64,000 nucleotides of DNA from Streptomyces catenulae (GTDB taxonomy: Bacteria > Actinomycetota > Actinomycetes > Streptomycetales > Streptomycetaceae), in assembly GCF_000718015.1 (NCBI RefSeq), contig NZ_JODY01000011.1, forward strand, positions 62,001-126,000. Direction: 5' to 3'. Numbering within the stretch: the stretch's first letter is position 1; every line of letters begins with the position of its first letter. The position numbers and the translations under genes are program-made. Shown one piece after another: positions 1-9,137 of this stretch. The notes beneath the pieces were generated by a model. It did no database searches. It saw only the letters and a program-made list of their open reading frames with translations, and was not told where the DNA came from.

Positions 1-58
1 GTGACCTGCACGCGCCCGGTGGGCTCCGTTCCGTACGGGGTGCCCCGAGGGGCGGCGG

Positions 59-1060
59 TCAGCCCGCGGCGGCCGGTTCGGCGGGCCGGACGGCCTCGGC
101 GGGGCCGCTCGACTGCTCCGGCAGCTCCACGAGCGGACCGCGGTCGCGCATCGCCAGCACCACCCGCAGCGCCGCGATCCACACCAGCGTCGAGCCGAGC
201 ATGTGCAGCCCGACGACCAGCTCCGGCAGTCCGAAGAAGTACTGGATGTAGCCGATGACGCCCTGGAGGAGCAGGCAGAACACCAGGTCGCGGACGGCCC
301 GGCGGGGCGCGGTGGGTGCCTTGACCGCGCGCAGCGTGAACCACAGGGCGATCGTCAGGCCGACGACGATGTAGACGAAGTCGACGTGCAGCTGGGTGAC
401 CTCGCGCCAGTCCAGCGGGATGCGGTGCACCTTCCGGGCGTCGCCCGCGTGCGGCCCGGTGCCGGTGACGAGGGTGCCGACCAGCGTCAGCGCGCCGGTC
501 GCGCCCAGCAGCACCCACGCCAGCTGACGGACCGGCCGGGCGACCATGTCGCGGGGCGCGTCATCGCCCTCCCGGGCGCGCCACCAGGTCACCACGGCCA
601 CCGTGAGCAGCCCGGTGGTGAGCAGGAAGTGCGCGGCGACGATGTACGGGTTGAGGCCGGTCAGGACCGTGACGCCGCCGACGACGGCGTTGCCCATGAC
701 GATCCAGAACTGTGCCCAGCCGAGCCGGGTCAGCGACCGGCGGCGCGGCGAGCGGGCCCGGGCCGCGATGATGAACAGGCCGATCACCGCGCACAGCACA
801 TACGTCAGCATGCGGTTGCCGAACTCGATCAGACCGTTGATGCCCATCGCCGCCGTCGGCGTCAGGCTGTCCGGCGTGCAGCGCGGCCAGGTGGAGCAGC
901 CGAGGCCGGACTGGGACAGCCGGACCGCGCCGCCCGTGACGACGATGATGACGGCCATCACGACGGTGGCCAGCGCGGCCCGCCGCACGAAGCGCGCGGA
1001 CGGCTGGCAGCTGCGGGCGATCAGCTCTAGGGGGTTCAGCGTTTTCGGCACGGGGGACAT
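59..1060 (-). CDS. ctaA: Heme A synthase, COX15/CtaA family
   Basis: Membrane enzyme that oxidises the C8 methyl of heme O to the formyl of heme A for aa3-type cytochrome oxidase. The 333-residue product has about eight membrane segments. After the first helix come the family's GGAVRLSQSGLGC stretch and a second Cys six residues on (about residues 55 and 61). Histidines sit in three later helices (AAHFLL, TQLHVDF, GLHMLG), as expected for heme binding. An upstream TTG at 1081 is in frame, but ATG 1060 is preferred because AAGG lies about 15 nt upstream and the product begins like its relatives. The C-terminal 30 residues are Ala/Pro/Glu-rich and cytoplasmic. It is not overlapped with the ABC genes that follow at higher coordinates. 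Confidence 0.93.
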   Translation of the reverse strand: MSPVPKTLNPLELIARSCQPSARFVRRAALATVVMAVIIVVTGGAVRLSQSGLGCSTWPRCTPDSLTPTAAMGINGLIEFGNRMLTYVLCAVIGLFIIAARARSPRRRSLTRLGWAQFWIVMGNAVVGGVTVLTGLNPYIVAAHFLLTTGLLTVAVVTWWRAREGDDAPRDMVARPVRQLAWVLLGATGALTLVGTLVTGTGPHAGDARKVHRIPLDWREVTQLHVDFVYIVVGLTIALWFTLRAVKAPTAPRRAVRDLVFCLLLQGVIGYIQYFFGLPELVVGLHMLGSTLVWIAALRVVLAMRDRGPLVELPEQSSGPAEAVRPAEPAAAG

Positions 1061-1184
1061 CGTAGGCGCCGCCTTGTGCAAAGTTTCACGAGGGGTGCAC
1101 AGCGCTCAAGACGGTGCGTAGTGCGCCGGAACGGCCCGCGCCCCGGCGTGCGCGGGGCACGGTCCGGGGCGCGGCGGCGGTCGG

Positions 1185-1955
1185 CTACTCCCAGCGGAAG
1201 AACCGCGCCGCCGCGCCCAGCCCGAGCACCGCCCAGACGGCGAGGGTGCCGAGGTCGCCCCAGGGGAGCGCGGCGCCGTGCTGGAGGACGGCGCGCAGCC
1301 CGTCGGAGAGCGCCGAGATCGGCAGCAGCCCGAGGACGGTCTGCGCCGCGTCCGGGAACTTCGTCAGCGGCACGATGACCCCGCCGCCCACCAGGAGCAG
1401 CAGGAAGACGAGGTTGGCGGCGGCCAGCGTCGCCTCGGCCCGCAGCGTGCCGGCCATCAGCAGCCCGAGCCCGGAGAACGCCGCCGTCCCCAGGACGAGC
1501 AGCGCGGCGACCGCGAGCGGGTTGCCCTGCGGCGACCAGCCCAGCGCCAGCGCCACCACGGTCAGCAGCGCGACCTGGAACACCTCGGTGACCAGCACCG
1601 CGCAGGTCTTCGCGGTCATCAGGCCCCAGCGCGGCAGCGGCGAGGCGGCGAGCCGCTTGAGGACGCCGTAGCGCCGCTCGAAGCCGGTGGCGATGGCCTG
1701 CCCGGTGAACGCCGTCGACATCACGGCGAGCGCCAGCACACCGGGCGCCAGGAAGTCGACGGCGCGGCCCGCGCCGGTGTCGATGATGTCGACGGCGGAG
1801 AAGAGCACCAGCAGCAGCGTCGGGATGACGACCGTCAGCAGCAGCTGCTCGCCGTTGCGCAGCAGCATCCGGGTCTCCAGCGCCGCCTGCGCACGGATCA
1901 TCCGCCCCAGCGGAGCGGCCCCGGGCCGCGGGGTGAACGTACCTGTCGCGGTCAT
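1185..1955 (-). CDS. ABC-2 type transporter permease
   Basis: Membrane half of an ABC exporter, 256 residues, with about six hydrophobic helices in the ABC-2 layout. An N-terminal cytoplasmic stretch containing RAQAALETRMLLRN precedes the first helix. The start ATG at 1953-1955 overlaps the stop of the ATPase gene by 4 nt (ATGA), so the two are translationally coupled. A longer frame runs upstream to 2222, but that part lies inside the ATPase gene and has no membrane character, so it was discarded. The substrate cannot be read from sequence. The position between heme A synthase and the suf operon is only suggestive of a heme or respiratory role. Confidence 0.9.
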   Translation of the reverse strand: MTATGTFTPRPGAAPLGRMIRAQAALETRMLLRNGEQLLLTVVIPTLLLVLFSAVDIIDTGAGRAVDFLAPGVLALAVMSTAFTGQAIATGFERRYGVLKRLAASPLPRWGLMTAKTCAVLVTEVFQVALLTVVALALGWSPQGNPLAVAALLVLGTAAFSGLGLLMAGTLRAEATLAAANLVFLLLLVGGGVIVPLTKFPDAAQTVLGLLPISALSDGLRAVLQHGAALPWGDLGTLAVWAVLGLGAAARFFRWE

Positions 1956-2920
1956 CCCCGCAGCTCCTTGCCGGTGAGGTCCAAAAAGACGTCCTCCAGG
2001 GTGTGGCGTTCGACGGCGATGGCGTCGGGCAGGACGCCGTTCTGGGCGCACCAGGAGGCGACGGTGGCCAGCATCTGGGGGTCGACGGTGCCGGTGACGC
2101 GGTAGCTGCCTGGGGACGGCTCGGTGGTGGTGCTGTCCTCGGGGAGCGCCTTGCGCAGCGAGGCCAGGTCGAGTCCGGGCCGCCCGGTGAAGCGCAGGGT
2201 GTTCTCCGCGCCGCCCCGGCACAGCTCGTCGGGGGTGCCCTGGGCGATGACCCGGCCGCCGTCGATGATCGCGACATCGTCGGCCAGCTGCTCGGCCTCG
2301 TCCATGAAGTGCGTGGTCAGCACCACGGAGACGCCGTCGGTCCGCAGCTCGCGGACGAGGTCCCAGGTGGCGTGGCGGGCCTGCGGGTCGAGTCCGGCGG
2401 TCGGCTCGTCCAGGAAGACCAGCTCGGGGCGGCCGACGACGGCCATCGCCAGCGCGAGCCGCTGCTGCTGGCCGCCGGAGAGCCGCCGGTAGGTGGTGCG
2501 CCCGCAGCTGCCCAGGCCCAGCCGCTCGATGAGCAGGGGCACGTCGACGGGGTCGGCGTGCAGGGAGGCGGTGTGCCGAAGCATCTCCTCGGCGCGGGCG
2601 CCGCTGTAGACGCCGCCGGACTGGAGCATCACGCCGATCCGGGGCCGCAGCCGCGCCGCGTCGGCGACCGGGTCCAGGCCCAGCACCCGGACGGTTCCGG
2701 CGTCCGGGCGGCGGTAGCCCTCACAGATCTCGACGGTGGTGGTCTTACCGGCGCCGTTGGGGCCGAGGAGGGCGGTGACGCCGCCGCGCGCGACGGTCAG
2801 GTCGAGGCCGTCCACCGCGGTCTTGGGGGACCGGGAGCCGTACCGCTTGACCAGGCCGGTGACCTCTACGGCGGGCGCGCTGCCGGGGGTCCGGGGGCTC
2901 CCCGGGGAGGTGCTGGGCAT
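1952..2920 (-). CDS. ABC transporter ATP-binding protein
   Basis: ATPase partner of the permease that follows it. The 322-residue protein has Walker A GPNGAGKTT, Q-loop, signature LSGGQQQR, Walker B LVFLDEPTAGLDP and H-loop TTHFMDEAEQ, the DrrA/CcmA type used by ABC-2 exporters. A C-terminal extension of about 80 residues follows the nucleotide-binding domain. ATG 2920 is chosen because the frame upstream of it is Pro/Arg-rich and unlike family members. It is divergent from sufR, with about 290 bp between the two start codons. Confidence 0.93.
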   Translation of the reverse strand: MPSTSPGSPRTPGSAPAVEVTGLVKRYGSRSPKTAVDGLDLTVARGGVTALLGPNGAGKTTTVEICEGYRRPDAGTVRVLGLDPVADAARLRPRIGVMLQSGGVYSGARAEEMLRHTASLHADPVDVPLLIERLGLGSCGRTTYRRLSGGQQQRLALAMAVVGRPELVFLDEPTAGLDPQARHATWDLVRELRTDGVSVVLTTHFMDEAEQLADDVAIIDGGRVIAQGTPDELCRGGAENTLRFTGRPGLDLASLRKALPEDSTTTEPSPGSYRVTGTVDPQMLATVASWCAQNGVLPDAIAVERHTLEDVFLDLTGKELRG

Positions 2921-3173
2921 GCCCGGCAGTCTACGGAGCCTCCGGCGGGCGGCCGCCGCCGGGCCGGTTCCGCGGAGCGGGGGCCGGGGTGGGGGTGGCC
3001 GTCCCCGGGTGGGCCGGTCCGGTGAAGATTTTTTCCACGGATTTCCGGGCATCCGCGCGGTGATCGCGGTCCGCGTCCGACCCGCTCAACAGAGGGCTTC
3101 CGGGCCTCCCGGCACCCCTTCGTTTAGGTAACCCTAAGTGATCGAGGACACCGTTGGGTGGCCCTGTCGAGGG

Positions 3174-3212
3174 TTGTCGCGGCTCGCGGAATTACGCAAC
3201 AATGGCGTTGTG
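3174..3212 (+). promoter_or_regulatory. suf promoter with SufR operator, leaderless start
   Basis: Sequence shows TTGTCG at 3174-3179, an 18-nt spacer, AACAAT at 3198-3203, six bases, then GTG at 3210. A CAAC-N6-GTTG element occupies 3197-3210 and so covers the -10 and the first base of the start codon. Streptomyces SufR has been reported to bind a 14-nt CAAC-N6-GTTG palindrome, and the fit here is exact. The -10 spacing implies a leaderless transcript and direct autorepression by apo/holo SufR; those two points are inference. Confidence 0.75.
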
Positions 3213-4046
3213 AAAAACGCGAGCGAGGAGCGGAAGGGATCCCCGGCCGGTACGGCCGCCGGGGCGCGCCCGGTCGTCTCCGAGCAGCCCACCCGGGGTG
3301 GCGCCGCCCCGCAGGACGAGCAGCAGGGCACCCGCAACCGCGTGGCCCGCTCCATCCTCGATCACGGTCCGTCCACCGCCGCCGAGCTGGCGCTGCGCCT
3401 GGAGCTGACCCAGGCGGCCGTCCGCCGTCACCTGGACGCACTGGCCGCCGACGGCGTCGTCGAGCCCCGTGAGAAGCGGGTCTACGGCGCCCGGGGCCGC
3501 GGCCGCCCCGCCAAGGCGTTCGCCCTGACCGACTGCGGCCGGGACGCCTTCGACCAGTCCTACGACGAGCTGGCCGCCGACGCCCTGCGCTGGATCGCGG
3601 AGAGCGCCGGTGGCGGCGAGAAGGGCGAGGCGGCGGTCGCCGCGTTCGCCCGTGCCCGGCTGGCCGCACAGGCCGAGGGGTACCGCCGCGCCGTGGAGGC
3701 CGCCGGGCCCGAGGGGCGCACCCAGGCCCTGGCCGAGGCATTGACCGCGGACGGGTACGCTGCTACGGCGCGCAGCGCGCCCAATTCCCAGCTCGGTGAA
3801 CAGCTCTGCCAGCACCACTGCCCGGTCGCCCATGTCGCCGAGCAGTTCCCGCAGCTGTGCGAGGCGGAGACCGAGGTCTTCTCCCGTCTGCTGGGGACCC
3901 ATGTACAGCGGCTCGCCACCATCGCCCACGGCGACGGGGTGTGCACGACCTTCGTCCCGAAGGCGGGCGCGCACGGCACCACCGCGCCCGACACCACGAA
4001 GACCACCACAGCATCTGCAAGCACGGCCGGGAGGAACCCCGCATGA
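3210..4046 (+). CDS. sufR: SufR, Fe-S cluster-sensing transcriptional repressor
   Basis: Repressor of the suf operon that senses Fe-S status. The N-terminal winged helix (about residues 43-110) includes a recognition region with [18 protein letters not shown]. The C-terminal cluster-binding part carries Cys200, Cys204 and Cys217 (CX3CX12C), with a further Cys245. That CX3CX12C spacing matches Streptomyces SufR proteins. GTG 3210 is chosen over an in-frame GTG at 3138 because the promoter and operator lie between them. The product is 278 residues with a Thr/Ala-rich tail. Its stop overlaps the sufB start (ATGA), so repressor and operon are co-translated. Confidence 0.93.
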   Translation: MKNASEERKGSPAGTAAGARPVVSEQPTRGGAAPQDEQQGTRNRVARSILDHGPSTAAELALRLELTQAAVRRHLDALAADGVVEPREKRVYGARGRGRPAKAFALTDCGRDAFDQSYDELAADALRWIAESAGGGEKGEAAVAAFARARLAAQAEGYRRAVEAAGPEGRTQALAEALTADGYAATARSAPNSQLGEQLCQHHCPVAHVAEQFPQLCEAETEVFSRLLGTHVQRLATIAHGDGVCTTFVPKAGAHGTTAPDTTKTTTASASTAGRNPA

Positions 4047-5464
4047 CGCTCCCCACGGAGACTGCCCACCCCGAGCTCGACGGACTGGGCAAGTACGAAT
4101 ACGGCTGGGCCGACTCCGACGTGGCCGGAGCCTCCGCCAAGCGCGGTCTGTCCGAGGCCGTCGTCCGCGACATCTCGGCCAAGAAGAACGAGCCGGAGTG
4201 GATGCTCAAGCTCCGTCTCAAGGGTCTGAAGCTGTTCGGCAAGAAGCCCATGCCGAACTGGGGCTCCGACCTCTCGGGCATCGACTTCGACAACATCAAG
4301 TACTTCGTCCGCTCCACCGAGGAGCAGGCCGCCTCCTGGGAGGACCTGCCCGAGGACATCAAGAACACCTACGACAAGCTGGGCATCCCCGAGGCGGAGA
4401 AGCAGCGTCTGGTCGCCGGTGTCGCCGCGCAGTACGAGTCCGAGGTCGTCTACCACCAGATCCGTGAGGACCTGGAGGAGCAGGGCGTCATCTTCCTGGA
4501 CACCGACACCGCGCTCAAGGAGCACCCGGAGCTCTTCCAGGAGTACTTCGGCACGGTCATCCCGGTCGGCGACAACAAGTTCGCGTCGCTGAACACCGCG
4601 GTCTGGTCCGGCGGCTCCTTCATCTACGTCCCCAAGGGTGTCCACGTCGACATCCCGCTCCAGGCCTACTTCCGGATCAACACCGAGAACATGGGCCAGT
4701 TCGAGCGGACGCTGATCATCGTCGACGAGGGTGCCTACGTGCACTACGTCGAGGGCTGCACCGCCCCGATCTACAAGTCCGACTCGCTGCACTCCGCGGT
4801 CGTCGAGATCATCGTGAAGAAGGGCGGCCGCTGCCGCTACACGACGATCCAGAACTGGTCGAACAACGTCTACAACCTCGTCACCAAGCGCGCCGTCGCC
4901 TACGAGGGCGCGACGATGGAGTGGATCGACGGCAACCTCGGCTCCAAGGTGACCATGAAGTACCCCGCGGTCTACCTCATGGGCGAGCACGCCAAGGGCG
5001 AGACGCTCTCCATCGCCTTCGCGGGTGAGGGCCAGCACCAGGACGCCGGTTCCAAGATGGTCCACATGGCGCCGAACACCTCCTCCAACATCGTCTCCAA
5101 GTCGGTGGCGCGCGGCGGCGGCCGCACCTCGTACCGCGGTCTGGTCGAGATCGGTGAGGGCGCGGCGGGCTCCAAGTCCAATGTGCTCTGCGACGCCCTG
5201 CTCGTCGACACCATCTCCCGCTCGGACACCTACCCCTACGTCGACGTCCGCGAGGACGACGTGTCGATGGGCCACGAGGCGACCGTCTCCAAGGTGAGCG
5301 AGGACCAGCTCTTCTACCTGATGGCCCGTGGCCTGACGGAGTTCGAGGCCATGGCGATGATCGTGCGCGGCTTCGTCGAGCCGATCGCCAAGGAGCTCCC
5401 GATGGAGTACGCGCTGGAGCTCAACCGGCTGATCGAGCTGCAGATGGAAGGCGCGGTCGGCTGA
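4043..5464 (+). CDS. sufB: Fe-S cluster assembly scaffold SufB
   Basis: Core scaffold of the SufBCD complex, on which nascent Fe-S clusters form. The 473-residue length is typical. The N-terminal half is mixed alpha/beta and the C-terminal half is the SufBD beta-helix core, with [28 protein letters not shown] and [12 protein letters not shown]; the last Cys corresponds to the cluster/persulfide-handling position of the family. The C-terminal [19 protein letters not shown] segment is highly conserved. The start overlaps the sufR stop by 4 nt. An 86-bp gap with a perfect hairpin separates it from sufD. Confidence 0.97.
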   Translation: MTLPTETAHPELDGLGKYEYGWADSDVAGASAKRGLSEAVVRDISAKKNEPEWMLKLRLKGLKLFGKKPMPNWGSDLSGIDFDNIKYFVRSTEEQAASWEDLPEDIKNTYDKLGIPEAEKQRLVAGVAAQYESEVVYHQIREDLEEQGVIFLDTDTALKEHPELFQEYFGTVIPVGDNKFASLNTAVWSGGSFIYVPKGVHVDIPLQAYFRINTENMGQFERTLIIVDEGAYVHYVEGCTAPIYKSDSLHSAVVEIIVKKGGRCRYTTIQNWSNNVYNLVTKRAVAYEGATMEWIDGNLGSKVTMKYPAVYLMGEHAKGETLSIAFAGEGQHQDAGSKMVHMAPNTSSNIVSKSVARGGGRTSYRGLVEIGEGAAGSKSNVLCDALLVDTISRSDTYPYVDVREDDVSMGHEATVSKVSEDQLFYLMARGLTEFEAMAMIVRGFVEPIAKELPMEYALELNRLIELQMEGAVG

Positions 5465-5493
5465 CGGCCACGGAACACCCCTGACCGACGCGG

Positions 5494-5515
5494 CGGCCTT
5501 CCCCCGGGAAGGCCG
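5494..5515 (+). other. Perfect hairpin inside the suf operon (sufB-sufD gap)
   Basis: CGGCCTTCCC at 5494-5503 pairs with GGGAAGGCCG at 5506-5515 across two bases. No T run follows and the same operon continues downstream, so it looks like an mRNA-stability or partial-attenuation element rather than an operon end. Confidence 0.6.
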
Positions 5516-5550
5516 AGTATCGCAACCAGAAAGCGAGCACGACGACAGCC

Positions 5551-6732
5551 ATGGCTGAGGCTCAGAACATCCCGGCGGGTTCCACGACCACCGGTTCCAT
5601 CGCGGTGGCCGCGGAGTCCACCGTCGCCACCCGCATGAGTGCGCCGCCCTCCTACGACGTGGCGGACTTCCCGGTGCCGCACGGCCGGGAGGAGGAGTGG
5701 CGGTTCACCCCCCTCGCCCGCCTGAAGGGCCTGCACGACGGCACCGCGGTCACCGAAGGCGGCGTCCTCGTCTCCGTCGAGACCCCGGCGGGCGCCACCC
5801 AGGAGACCGTGGACCGCGACGACCCGCGGGTCGGCAGGGCCGGTACCCCCGTGGACCGTGTCGCCGCGCAGGCGTACACCTCCTTCGAGAAGGCGTCCGT
5901 CGTCACCGTCCCCAAGGACACCCAGCTCACCGAGCCGATCCGGATCGATGTGCAGGGCCAGGGCGGCACCGCCTTCAAGCACCACGTCATCGAGCTGGGC
6001 GCGTTCGCCGAGGCGGTCGTCGTCATGGACCACACCGGTGACGCCACCTTCGCGGCCAACGTCGACTACCTCCTCGGTGACGGCGCGAAGCTGACCGTCG
6101 TCTCCGTGCAGGACTGGGCCGACACCGCCGTCCACGCCGGTCAGCACAACGCGCTGATCGGCCGCGACGCGAGCTTCAAGTCCGTCGTCGTCACCTTCGG
6201 CGGCGACCTCGTCCGGCTGCACCCGCGGGTCACCTACGCGGCGCCCGGCGGCGAGGCCGAGCTGTACGGCCTGTACTTCACCGAGGCCGGTCAGCACCAC
6301 GAGCACCGCCTCATGGTCGACCACGACACCCCCAACTGCCGCTCGCACGTCACGTACAAGGGCGCCCTGCAGGGCGACGACGCGCACGCGGTGTGGATCG
6401 GCGACGTCCTCATCCAGGCCGCCGCCACCGGCACGGACACCTACGAGCTGAACCGCAACCTCGTCCTCACCGACGGCGCGCGGGTCGACTCGGTCCCCAA
6501 CCTGGAGATCGAGACCGGCGAGATCGTCGGCGCCGGTCACGCCTCGGCGACCGGCCGCTTCGACGACGAGCAGCTCTTCTACCTGATGGCCCGTGGCATC
6601 CCGGCCGAGGAGGCCCGCCGCCTGGTCGTGCGCGGCTTCTTCGCCGAGCTGATCCAGCAGATCGGTCTGCCGGACGTCGAAGAGCGTCTGATGGCCAAGA
6701 TCGAGGCCGAGCTGGAAGCGGCCGCGGCATGA
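5551..6732 (+). CDS. sufD: Fe-S cluster assembly protein SufD
   Basis: Paralogue and heterodimer partner of SufB in the SufBCD scaffold, needed for iron entry. The 393-residue protein shares the beta-helix core and the C-terminal [14 protein letters not shown] segment with SufB ([14 protein letters not shown] there). Residues around 250-270 hold a His-rich stretch (QHHEHRLMVDHDTPNC). The N-terminal 30 residues are low complexity, so an internal ATG (MSAPPSYD, residue 29) is a possible alternative start. The stop overlaps the start of the Rieske gene (ATGA). Confidence 0.96.
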   Translation: MAEAQNIPAGSTTTGSIAVAAESTVATRMSAPPSYDVADFPVPHGREEEWRFTPLARLKGLHDGTAVTEGGVLVSVETPAGATQETVDRDDPRVGRAGTPVDRVAAQAYTSFEKASVVTVPKDTQLTEPIRIDVQGQGGTAFKHHVIELGAFAEAVVVMDHTGDATFAANVDYLLGDGAKLTVVSVQDWADTAVHAGQHNALIGRDASFKSVVVTFGGDLVRLHPRVTYAAPGGEAELYGLYFTEAGQHHEHRLMVDHDTPNCRSHVTYKGALQGDDAHAVWIGDVLIQAAATGTDTYELNRNLVLTDGARVDSVPNLEIETGEIVGAGHASATGRFDDEQLFYLMARGIPAEEARRLVVRGFFAELIQQIGLPDVEERLMAKIEAELEAAAA

Positions 6733-7058
6733 GCTACGTACGTGTGGCGACGCTGGGCGAGCTGGCGGAGGACACCCCCAAGCGGGTGGAAATCGACGGC
6801 ACGCCGGTCTCCCTCGTCCGTACCGAGGGCGAGGTGTTCGCGATCAACGACATCTGCTCGCACGCGAACGTCTCCCTGTCGGAGGGCGAGGTCGAGGACT
6901 GCTCGATCGAGTGCTGGCTGCACGGATCGAGCTTCGACCTGCGCACCGGCAAGCCGTCCGGCCTCCCCGCGACGCGCCCCGTCCCCGTTTACCCCGTCAA
7001 GATCGAAGGAGAGGGCCCGGAAGCCTCCGTGCTCGTCTCCGTCACCCAGGAGTCCTGA
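6729..7058 (+). CDS. Rieske [2Fe-2S] ferredoxin of the suf operon
   Basis: A small Rieske protein (109 residues) of the NirD/dioxygenase-ferredoxin type. The cluster ligands are visible as Cys43-X-His45 and Cys62-X2-His65. It lies between sufD and sufC, overlapping sufD by 4 nt, the standard actinobacterial arrangement, so it probably supplies electrons to, or is an early client of, the SUF machinery. Its exact role is not established by the sequence. Spacing to sufC is 7 bp. Confidence 0.94.
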   Translation: MSYVRVATLGELAEDTPKRVEIDGTPVSLVRTEGEVFAINDICSHANVSLSEGEVEDCSIECWLHGSSFDLRTGKPSGLPATRPVPVYPVKIEGEGPEASVLVSVTQES

Positions 7059-7065
7059 GTTCCCC

Positions 7066-7830
7066 ATGGCAACGCTTGAGATCCACGACCTGCACGTCTC
7101 CGTCGAAGCCGAGAACGGCCCGCGCGAGATCCTGAAGGGCGTCGACCTGACCGTGAAGCAGGGCGAGACGCACGCCATCATGGGCCCCAACGGCTCCGGC
7201 AAGTCGACCCTCGCGTACTCCCTCGCCGGTCACCCCAAGTACACGATCACCGGCGGCACCGTCACCCTCGACGGCGAGGACGTCCTGGAGATGTCCGTCG
7301 ACGAGCGCGCCCGCGCCGGTGTCTTCCTCGCCATGCAGTACCCGGTCGAGGTCCCCGGCGTCTCCGTCTCCAACTTCCTGCGCACCTCCGCCACCGCCGT
7401 CCGCGGCGAGGCCCCCAAGCTGCGGCTGTGGGTCAAGGAGGTCAAGGAGGCCATGGAGCGTCTCTCCATGGACCCGGCGTTCGCCGAGCGCAACGTCAAC
7501 GAGGGCTTCTCCGGCGGCGAGAAGAAGCGCCACGAGATCCTCCAGCTGGAGCTGCTCAAGCCGAAGATCGCGATCCTCGACGAGACCGACTCCGGCCTCG
7601 ACGTCGACGCGCTGCGCACCGTCTCCGAGGGCGTCAACCGCGTCCGCGAGTCCGGTGAGGTCGGCACCCTGCTGATCACCCACTACACGCGCATCCTGCG
7701 CTACATCAAGCCCGACCACGTCCACGTCTTCGCGGCCGGTCGCATCGTCGAATCCGGCGGCGCCGAGCTGGCCGACAAGCTGGAGGCCGAGGGCTACGAG
7801 GAGTACACGAAGGGCGGCGCGACCCTGTGA
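7066..7830 (+). CDS. sufC: SufC, ATPase of the SufBCD complex
   Basis: Cytosolic ABC-type ATPase that drives conformational change of SufBD. The 254-residue protein has Walker A GPNGSGKST at residues 40-48, signature SGGEKKRHEI, Walker B IAILDETDSGLD and the switch His in LLITHYTR. The EKK signature and ETDSGLD Walker B are the SufC variants of the ABC motifs. The stop overlaps the sufS GTG start (GTGA), giving translational coupling. Confidence 0.97.
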   Translation: MATLEIHDLHVSVEAENGPREILKGVDLTVKQGETHAIMGPNGSGKSTLAYSLAGHPKYTITGGTVTLDGEDVLEMSVDERARAGVFLAMQYPVEVPGVSVSNFLRTSATAVRGEAPKLRLWVKEVKEAMERLSMDPAFAERNVNEGFSGGEKKRHEILQLELLKPKIAILDETDSGLDVDALRTVSEGVNRVRESGEVGTLLITHYTRILRYIKPDHVHVFAAGRIVESGGAELADKLEAEGYEEYTKGGATL

Positions 7831-9083
7831 CACGGATTCCGGGCCTCCTCGACACCGAGGCGATCCGCAAGGACTTCCCCCTCCTGGACCGCCAGGTCCA
7901 CGAGGGCAAGAAGGTCGTGTATCTGGACAACGCGGCGACCTCGCAGAAGCCGCGCCAGGTGCTCGATGCGCTGAACGCCTACTACGAGCGCCACAACGCC
8001 AATGTTCACCGCGGTGTCCATGTCCTCGCCGAGGAGGCCACGGAGCTGTACGAAGGCGCCCGCGACAAGGTCGCCGCCTTCATCAACGCGCCGAGCCGCG
8101 ACGAGGTGATCTTCACCAAGAACGCCTCCGAGTCGCTCAACCTCGTGGCCAACATGCTCGGTTGGGCCGATGAGCCGTACCGCGTGGACCACGAGACCGA
8201 GATCGTCATCACGGAGATGGAGCACCACTCCAACATCGTCCCGTGGCAGCTGCTCTCGCAGCGCACCGGCGCGAAGCTGAAGTGGTTCGGCCTCACCGAC
8301 GACGGCCGGCTCGACCTCTCCAACATCGACGAGGTCATCACCGACCGCACCAAGGTCGTCTCCTTCACCCTGGTCTCCAACCTCCTGGGCACCATCAACC
8401 CGGTGGAGACGATCATCCGCCGGGCGCAGGAGGTCGGCGCGCTGGTCGTCATCGACGCCTCGCAGGCCGCCCCGCACATGGTGCTGGACGTCCAGGCCCT
8501 CCAGGCCGACTTCGTGGCCTTCACCGGCCACAAGATGTGCGGCCCGACCGGCATCGGCGTCCTCTGGGGCCGCCAGGAGCTGCTGGAGGACCTCCCGCCG
8601 TTCCTCGGCGGCGGCGAGATGATCGAGACCGTCTCGATGCACTCGTCGACGTACGCCCCCGCGCCGCACAAGTTCGAGGCGGGGACGCCCCCGATCGCGC
8701 AGGCCGTCGGCCTCGGCGCGGCCGTGGACTACCTCTCCGCGATCGGCATGGACAAGATCGCCGCGCATGAGCACGCGATCACCGAGTACGCCGTCAAGCG
8801 GCTGCTGGAGGTCCCGGACCTGCGCTTCATCGGTCCGTCCACGACCGAGGACCGCGGCGCGACGATCTCCTTCACGCTCGGCGACATCCATCCGCACGAC
8901 GTCGGCCAGGTGCTCGACGAGCAGGGCATCGCGGTCCGGGTCGGCCACCACTGCGCGCGGCCGGTCTGCCTGCGGTACGGAATTCCTGCGACCACCCGTG
9001 CGTCGTTCTATCTGTACTCCACCCCGGCCGAGGTCGACGCCCTGGTCGAGGGCCTGGAGTACGTCCGCAATTTCTTCGGTTAG
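7827..9083 (+). CDS. sufS: Cysteine desulfurase SufS
   Basis: PLP enzyme that takes sulfur from L-cysteine as a persulfide for cluster assembly. The PLP lysine is Lys236 in FTGHKMCG, and the catalytic cysteine is Cys376 in RVGHHCARPVC, the group II (SufS) arrangement with RxGHHCA. Other hallmarks are the N-terminal YLDNAATSQKP and the EHHSN loop. The 418-residue length is normal for the family. It starts at GTG 7827 overlapping sufC. SufU follows after 54 bp. Confidence 0.97.
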   Translation: MTRIPGLLDTEAIRKDFPLLDRQVHEGKKVVYLDNAATSQKPRQVLDALNAYYERHNANVHRGVHVLAEEATELYEGARDKVAAFINAPSRDEVIFTKNASESLNLVANMLGWADEPYRVDHETEIVITEMEHHSNIVPWQLLSQRTGAKLKWFGLTDDGRLDLSNIDEVITDRTKVVSFTLVSNLLGTINPVETIIRRAQEVGALVVIDASQAAPHMVLDVQALQADFVAFTGHKMCGPTGIGVLWGRQELLEDLPPFLGGGEMIETVSMHSSTYAPAPHKFEAGTPPIAQAVGLGAAVDYLSAIGMDKIAAHEHAITEYAVKRLLEVPDLRFIGPSTTEDRGATISFTLGDIHPHDVGQVLDEQGIAVRVGHHCARPVCLRYGIPATTRASFYLYSTPAEVDALVEGLEYVRNFFG

Positions 9084-9137
9084 ACAGACAGAGCGGTAGA
9101 CCACGCACAGCGGATGAGGACGAGGACTGACTGAGCC

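Noticed and set aside
1..258. Plus-strand frame at the start of the window
   Set aside because: It lies opposite the 3' end of heme A synthase and is Arg/Pro/Ala-rich without structure.
3124..3137. TTAGG-TAAC-CCTAA inverted repeat between the ABC ATPase and sufR, as an iron (DmdR/IdeR) box
   Set aside because: The known iron box is a 19-bp element with TTAGGTTAGG on one side and a 9-bp gap between TTAGG and CCTAA. Here the gap is 4 bp and the inner bases do not match.
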